Shown here piece after piece: positions 59,657-64,000 of a stretch of DNA of 64,000 nt. The notes under the pieces are model-generated. The model ran no database searches. It saw only the letters and a program-made list of their open reading frames with translations, and had not been told where the DNA came from. This stretch comes from an uncultured Microbulbifer sp. GTDB lineage: Bacteria; Pseudomonadota; Gammaproteobacteria; Pseudomonadales; Cellvibrionaceae. Position 1 is the stretch's first letter. The number at the start of each line of letters is the position of its first letter. Made by a program: the position numbers and the translations under genes. The stretch spans positions 1 through 64,000 of the forward strand of contig NZ_CAJXKH010000004.1 of assembly GCF_913055755.1 (NCBI RefSeq). Reading direction: 5' to 3'.

Positions 59657-62098
59657 TCAATCGAGGAATTCACAGCGCCCCACTTCGGCCCCTGCGGCAA
59701 CCGCATCCCGCAGACCACCCGGGAACCCGGTTTGCTGTGTCACGCCACCCATGCAGACATGCACCTGCGTCAGGTCGATGTGCCAGGAGAAAGACGAGCC
59801 CGCCAGGCCGCCGGCGATCTCCTTGCCCGAGGCACTGATGGAAATCGGGTTGTCCAGCGGCAGCTTGTCCATTTCCACCACGCCCTGTTTTTTCAGGAAG
59901 TCGGCAAAGGTCATCCAGCCGACGCCTTCAACCCAGAGTCCGCCAAGCAAGCCGAGACGGAAATTGCCGGCGCGGCCGATCATGACACTGCCATCATCAT
60001 TCATATCGAACACCGTCAAGGGCACGGGGCCCAGCGCCTGGGTGATGACGTCTTCACCGAGCAGGGCGCAGTAATCGCGGCCCAGGTAGACGTAGGGCAG
60101 ATCCTTGCACCAGCGCAGGGAACCCACGTTGGTCACCGCATCCGCCCCCAGGCCCTTGTCGGGATTCCACACCTGGATACCGTCACGGGTCGACAGAGCC
60201 ACTTTGCTGCCATCGTAGCTCGCGGCGTACGCCTCGGTGGCTCCATAGGCGGTGGACAGGTCAAGCAGGGAACCGCCATTCACCCAGGCAACCGCTTTGG
60301 TGTGAGAATTGGAGCCCAGTACAACTTCGCCGTTGCCGGAAATGCCGTGGGCGCGTACAAACTGGGTGCGGCTCTGGTCCAGCGCGGAAGTATCCAGCTC
60401 TTGTATGCCACCTTTCTCGGTCCACATCCAGGGCACGATTTCGCCCTTGAAAGAACCCTGACAGGAGCCATCCCCGTCCACATCTTTGTAGGCGAGGCCG
60501 ACCGCCGTCTTGCCGGCGTCATCGATTGCCCAACCGCTCGCGGCTTTTTGGCCGGTAGAACTACTGCCGCCACAGCTATTGCCGTTCAGGTCGCCCAGGG
60601 CGATATCGCCCTTTGCGCTCCAGATCAGCGGTTCCTGAATGCCGTTGCCATTCATGTCTTTGTGCACCAGCATTTTCTGGCCGTTGCGACTCATGGCGCC
60701 ATTGGCCGGGAAATATTCCGGCGGCAGCACCATAAAGCCCCGATCGGGATACCACATAAATGCTGTTGACCCGACTTCGCCGGCGGCAACCTTGCCGCTC
60801 TTCGACAGGTCGCGGATAAACGCGGCCACTACCGGGGTCACCTGCACCCCTTTTTCAAAGCCGTTGAAATAGAAATCCGCCTGTTTGGTCACACCGGCTT
60901 CCGCGACGATCGGCGTTGCATCACAGGCATCGTCGGTCAACGGGTCGCTGCTCTCGGCCAGGTTCCAGTACTCACCGACAGACGCCAGGCGCTGCGGCGT
61001 CGTGGGGTAGCCTCCTGCGGAAATTTCTTCGAGATACAGTACGTATGACTCACCCGGCGTCAGGTTGCGGATGGTAAAGCGGCCGTCGGGACCGAGCTTG
61101 CCCTGCGTAGCGGAGCCGGTCATGTCCGAGATTGCATCAAACATGGGGTCATTCACGTTGCGCGCGATCACGTTGATACCGCTGTACTCGGTTACCCCAT
61201 CTTTCAGGCGCAAGACACCGGTAATGGTGCCGGTAGTGGATGCGTAATCTTCCGTCGGATAAATATTGGAGATGGCCGCCTTATCGTCCGGGTGGTCTAC
61301 GGTGCTCTGTTCCACCCCGGCCTGGCCGCTGTGATCGATAAACGGAAACATGGTTTCGATCGTGGCCGGGTCGGCATTGTTGGCACCGTAGGCCGCGGGG
61401 TAGTCGTAGCGGTGTACCGCCTCGACGCCACAACCTTCGATACCCGGATAATTGGGCGCGTAGGTGTAGCTCATGTATGCCATGGAACCGTTCACCTGGC
61501 TGTGGGAAAGGTTGATGGCGTGGCCGAATTCGTGGGTGAACACGCCGGCGACCCGATTGCCTTCGGTGTCGTGATCCCACACGTTCCAACCATTCATCAC
61601 CGCGGTGGCTTCGATGATGTTGTTGTTTTCATCGGTCCACTCGGGGAAGGCGATCCCCAGTACGGATTCTTTCGGCACCCCGAAATAGTCTTCCAGGATG
61701 GAACCATCGGTGTCGTACAGCACCCAGAAACCGTAACCGTTTTCCTTGTTATAAAACTCCGTCGCATTCTCGCCGGTAACATCCTCGATACCGGTCATTT
61801 CCGCGATGCTGCCTTTGATGGCAGCGGAGAATGTGGATGTCGGCACATCGCTCCAGTTGCGAAAGGCATGCGCGGTAATTTCATTGGCGCGCTCGATGGT
61901 GAGGAAGGGGGTTTCCCCGTCGTAATCCAGGGTAAATGCAGCACCGCCATCGGTGTATACCGGGATAGTCCCCTTGCTGGTGTCCCACTTCAGGGGCTGC
62001 GGGTTGTCTGCATCTGTGGTGTAAAGGGGACCGGCTGCGTGCACTGCATTGGCGGCGGCCACGAGACCAATGGCCATTGTCAGTTTTGAAAGTTTCAT
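59657..62098 (-). CDS. Secreted zinc metalloprotease with extended C-terminal domains
   Basis: The 813-aa exported protein has a signal peptide (about 1-21, ending HA) and a metzincin-like protease domain with HEFGHAINLSH at 189-199 (His189, Glu190, His193, His199). The next part (about 295-350) contains a carboxypeptidase-regulatory-like or fibronectin-like fold: TGTITGVLRLKDGVTEYSGINVIA. The C-terminal 400 residues have WYPDRGF, AISGNGEVVLGSNS and WAIDDAGKTAVG-type repeats resembling HAF/beta-propeller units of secreted proteins. Substrate unknown. It starts one base into the stop of the upstream gene (TAATG), so the pair is coupled. Confidence 0.85.
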   Translation of the reverse strand: MKLSKLTMAIGLVAAANAVHAAGPLYTTDADNPQPLKWDTSKGTIPVYTDGGAAFTLDYDGETPFLTIERANEITAHAFRNWSDVPTSTFSAAIKGSIAEMTGIEDVTGENATEFYNKENGYGFWVLYDTDGSILEDYFGVPKESVLGIAFPEWTDENNNIIEATAVMNGWNVWDHDTEGNRVAGVFTHEFGHAINLSHSQVNGSMAYMSYTYAPNYPGIEGCGVEAVHRYDYPAAYGANNADPATIETMFPFIDHSGQAGVEQSTVDHPDDKAAISNIYPTEDYASTTGTITGVLRLKDGVTEYSGINVIARNVNDPMFDAISDMTGSATQGKLGPDGRFTIRNLTPGESYVLYLEEISAGGYPTTPQRLASVGEYWNLAESSDPLTDDACDATPIVAEAGVTKQADFYFNGFEKGVQVTPVVAAFIRDLSKSGKVAAGEVGSTAFMWYPDRGFMVLPPEYFPANGAMSRNGQKMLVHKDMNGNGIQEPLIWSAKGDIALGDLNGNSCGGSSSTGQKAASGWAIDDAGKTAVGLAYKDVDGDGSCQGSFKGEIVPWMWTEKGGIQELDTSALDQSRTQFVRAHGISGNGEVVLGSNSHTKAVAWVNGGSLLDLSTAYGATEAYAASYDGSKVALSTRDGIQVWNPDKGLGADAVTNVGSLRWCKDLPYVYLGRDYCALLGEDVITQALGPVPLTVFDMNDDGSVMIGRAGNFRLGLLGGLWVEGVGWMTFADFLKKQGVVEMDKLPLDNPISISASGKEIAGGLAGSSFSWHIDLTQVHVCMGGVTQQTGFPGGLRDAVAAGAEVGRCEFLD

Positions 62099-62739
62099 TA
62101 TTTCATCTCCCCTTTAGCGATCCAGTTTTCCGCAACGGCGCGGCCAACGAGGTCCATAAATGCAGTGGCGTCCACTGCACCGGGAGCGGTCATCATGTTT
62201 TGCTGCTCGGCACTCAGCAATTGCTGATTGATTTCGACACCTTCAAACATGCCGACATTATTGAACTGGTTTACCAGTGTGCCATTAATCATATTCAGTT
62301 TGCCCTGGGCCATACCGGCAGTGGTTTGCAGGCCGGTGCGGCTGGCTTTCTTGTACATGAAGGCCACGACATACTCATCCTTGTGCCAGCGGGGAAAGCC
62401 CTCTGGTGCAATGGCCAGCATATGGTGGCCGTTGGCGGCGGTACGCGGCTTCAGCAGGCCAAACTGTCGGAAGGTGTAGTCTTGCCCCTCTTTCACCTTG
62501 CCTTTGGCCACCGAACCAACGGCAATGGTGACCTCGGTAAAAGGCACACCGGCGGCATCGAGCCCGTCGGTCACCTCGGTCACGGTGCCCGCGACAATGG
62601 ACTCGGCGCTCTGGATCAACTGGGTGAGATTCTGGGTTTTGAGCTTGGTGGCATGTGCCATGGGCACGGACAGCATAACCAGAAGTGCAGCCGCCAGTTT
62701 GGCCGCCGTCATGCGACACTGGAGAAGTCTTCTCAACAC
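62098..62739 (-). CDS. Secreted partner protein of the metalloprotease, unknown family
   Basis: The 213-aa protein has a signal peptide (hydrophobic stretch TAAKLAAALLVMLSVPMAHA). The mature part reads TKLKTQNLTQLIQSAESIVAGTVTEV and contains a beta-rich central section (FTEVTIAVGSVAKGKVKEG) then EGFPRWHKDEYVVAFMY. I cannot name the family. The start is GTG at 62739, with AGAGAGGA upstream; an ATG at 62712 is a weaker alternative. Its stop overlaps the metalloprotease start (TAATG), so it may be a propeptide-like inhibitor or chaperone, an inference only. Confidence 0.78.
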   Translation of the reverse strand: MLRRLLQCRMTAAKLAAALLVMLSVPMAHATKLKTQNLTQLIQSAESIVAGTVTEVTDGLDAAGVPFTEVTIAVGSVAKGKVKEGQDYTFRQFGLLKPRTAANGHHMLAIAPEGFPRWHKDEYVVAFMYKKASRTGLQTTAGMAQGKLNMINGTLVNQFNNVGMFEGVEINQQLLSAEQQNMMTAPGAVDATAFMDLVGRAVAENWIAKGEMK

Positions 62740-62973
62740 TTTGCATTCCTCTCTTTATGTTTGATCGGTTGCCAGCAACTGCAGTCGAAGCGGAACTCCG
62801 CTCAGGCTTATCCGGCGCATTACCTCATCAACCTTAAAGAGAGCATTAAATAACGGGATATAGGGGAATCCCCGATATTCAATTTAATGTGAAGTGGTTG
62901 TCATATCGAAAAAAGGAAAAGGAAAAAATGGTGCAGATAACTGGCGCGGAAAAGCACAGAGCACCAGAATGGT

Positions 62974-63624
62974 TCAGGCTTCGGAAGAAATCATCCCCAC
63001 CCGAATTGCAAAACGCACCAATCCCGGCACATGATGAATTCCCAAACGCTCCATCAGCTGCGCTCGATGGGCTTCCACGGTTTTCACACTGACTTTCAAG
63101 TTGGCAGCAATTTCACTCGGCCCGCAGCCCTCCGCAATCAACTGCAATATCTGCCGCTGCCGCGGCGTCAGGATCTCAAGAGCGGAGTGGCCGTTCGGTA
63201 CACCCTCAATAAAGCGCTGCACGGTTGCGCTATCGATGGCGGAACACAGGTAGTCACGCCCGCTACACACCGCCTGTAACGCGGCCGCCAGTTCATCGAA
63301 CGCAGAATCTTTCAGCAGGTAACCCGATGCTCCCGAACCCAGAGCGCGGGCAACATACTCCGGACCCGCGTGCATTGACAACATCAGCACCCGTATATCC
63401 GGATAGGACTTGCCTACCTGTTGCACCACTTCCAGCCCATTCAATCCCGGCAGGGAGATATCCAGTAAAAGCAGGTCGGGCGCTTCCCGGCGCACCAGGT
63501 CCATCGCTTCCAGGCCGTTGCCACATTCGCCGATTACCTCGAAGCCGTCGAGCTCATCCAGCAAGGCGCGAATACCCGCGCGCATCAATGAGTGATCATC
63601 TACCAGCAGTATGCGTTTTATCAT
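62974..63624 (-). CDS. NarL/FixJ family response regulator
   Basis: The 216-aa regulator has a receiver domain (about 1-120) with the phospho-acceptor Asp55 in LLLLDISLPG, the acidic pair DD at 9-10 and Lys105 in YLLKDS, and a LuxR-type HTH (about 150-205: LTPRQRQILQLIAEGCGPSEIAANLKVSVKTVEAHRAQLMERLGI). It belongs to the NarL/UvrY type. It lies 19 bases downstream of the histidine kinase fragment on the same strand, so they probably form a two-component system. It may act on the secreted protease pair transcribed just after it, but no binding site was recognised. Confidence 0.93.
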   Translation of the reverse strand: MIKRILLVDDHSLMRAGIRALLDELDGFEVIGECGNGLEAMDLVRREAPDLLLLDISLPGLNGLEVVQQVGKSYPDIRVLMLSMHAGPEYVARALGSGASGYLLKDSAFDELAAALQAVCSGRDYLCSAIDSATVQRFIEGVPNGHSALEILTPRQRQILQLIAEGCGPSEIAANLKVSVKTVEAHRAQLMERLGIHHVPGLVRFAIRVGMISSEA

Positions 63625-63643
63625 TGTTATTCCTGCACCATGT

Positions 63644-64000
63644 TCACGCGGGTGCTTTTTGCAGATGCACAGGTTCCGGTGAATGTATCCGTCGGGGTAT
63701 CACCGCACTGATGCGACTGCCTTTTCCGGGTTTGGCATCGAAGGCCAATTCGCCGCCGGCATTGCGCGCCCGCTCCAGCATACCCAGCAGGCCCAGGTGC
63801 TCACCGCGCAGTACTCGTCGCCACACCAGATCAGGGTCGAAACCGCAGCCGTCGTCTTCAACAATCAGCGTGAGATTTGCACGGTCACCACGGAGGTTGA
63901 CCATAATGCGCTGGCACCCCGCATGACGTAACGCATTGCTCACTGCCTCCTGGATAAGCCGGAATATGGTGGTGCGCAGGTCTTCCGATACGCGGCCAAT
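63644..64000 (-). CDS. Sensor histidine kinase, C-terminal part (cut by window edge)
   Basis: The C-terminal region reads as the catalytic ATP-binding domain of a NarX/UhpB-type histidine kinase. RTTIFRLIQEAVSNALRHA is the N-box, EDDGCGFDP the G1 box and HLGLLGMLERARNAGGELAFD the G2 box, followed by a short tail. The true start lies beyond 64000. A GTG at 63943 is internal to the N-box, not a real start. It ends 19 bases before the response regulator, so kinase and regulator are in one operon. Confidence 0.9.
   Translation of the reverse strand: MGRVSEDLRTTIFRLIQEAVSNALRHAGCQRIMVNLRGDRANLTLIVEDDGCGFDPDLVWRRVLRGEHLGLLGMLERARNAGGELAFDAKPGKGSRISAVIPRRIHSPEPVHLQKAPA

Overview
The window looks like chromosome from a marine, polysaccharide-degrading gammaproteobacterium of the Cellvibrionales/Microbulbifer type. 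This is inferred from gene content: the bamE/rnfH/ratA/smpB neighbourhood next to ssrA, a PL10 pectate lyase, a lipoprotein sulfatase, a GlyGly-CTERM protein, a CioAB-type cytochrome bd oxidase and many secreted calcium-binding proteins. No species marker is present.

Layout. (1) 1-6.6 kb, core: bamE converges on the ratA-rnfH pair. Two NSS-family sodium-coupled transporters bracket smpB, and rlmD follows. (2) 6.68-7.07 kb: one-piece tmRNA gene ssrA with tag ANDDNYGAQLAA. (3) About 7.05-21.35 kb: an integrated element inserted at the 3' end of ssrA. It carries a P4-type tyrosine integrase, an AlpA-like regulator, a primase-helicase and a terminase small subunit, but no capsid, tail, portal or large terminase gene. 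This is the layout of a phage satellite (PICI-like). Its cargo is a five-gene, mostly overlapping operon: a D12-class adenine methylase, a second N6-adenine methylase, an unknown 188-aa protein, an McrB-like AAA+ protein and an McrC-like PD-(D/E)xK nuclease. A convergent GIY-YIG nuclease gene follows. I read the cargo as a restriction-modification system with McrBC-type effectors, laid out like BsuMI or LlaJI but with adenine rather than cytosine methylases. It is the best candidate here for a little-described system. A degenerate att repeat and four copies of AACCCGTCCA (three beside int, one beside the right end) support the boundaries.

(4) 21.5-27.1 kb: MFS transporter, short CDF-like transporter, SDR oxidoreductase and a large lipoprotein arylsulfatase. 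(5) 27.3-34.6 kb, minus strand: a secreted CAP-domain protein and a giant secreted protein of about 1975 aa built of thrombospondin-3-like calcium-binding repeats. Its gene has a higher-order repeat of exactly 855 bp (285 aa). (6) 35.0-40.7 kb: czcCBA heavy-metal RND efflux operon. (7) 41.0-44.9 kb: operon for a DUF3604 lipoprotein, a parvulin-type isomerase and a HupE/UreJ-like membrane protein, then a 1-Cys peroxiredoxin and small genes. (8) 47.6-54.1 kb: XRE-type regulator divergent from a VIT/VWA protein with a GlyGly-CTERM tail, an OmpW-family protein, and an autotransporter with RTX-like passenger repeats. (9) 54.1-58.2 kb: DUF1853 protein, a GbsR/MarR regulator with a clear promoter and palindromic operator, and cydAB. 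(10) 58.3-64.0 kb, minus strand: PL10 pectate lyase lipoprotein, a secreted zinc metalloprotease with a coupled secreted partner, a NarL-type response regulator, and the start-truncated end of its likely sensor kinase.

All calls come from reading the sequence; no database search was run. Several gene starts were moved to sites with a better ribosome binding site or signal peptide, as noted in the entries.
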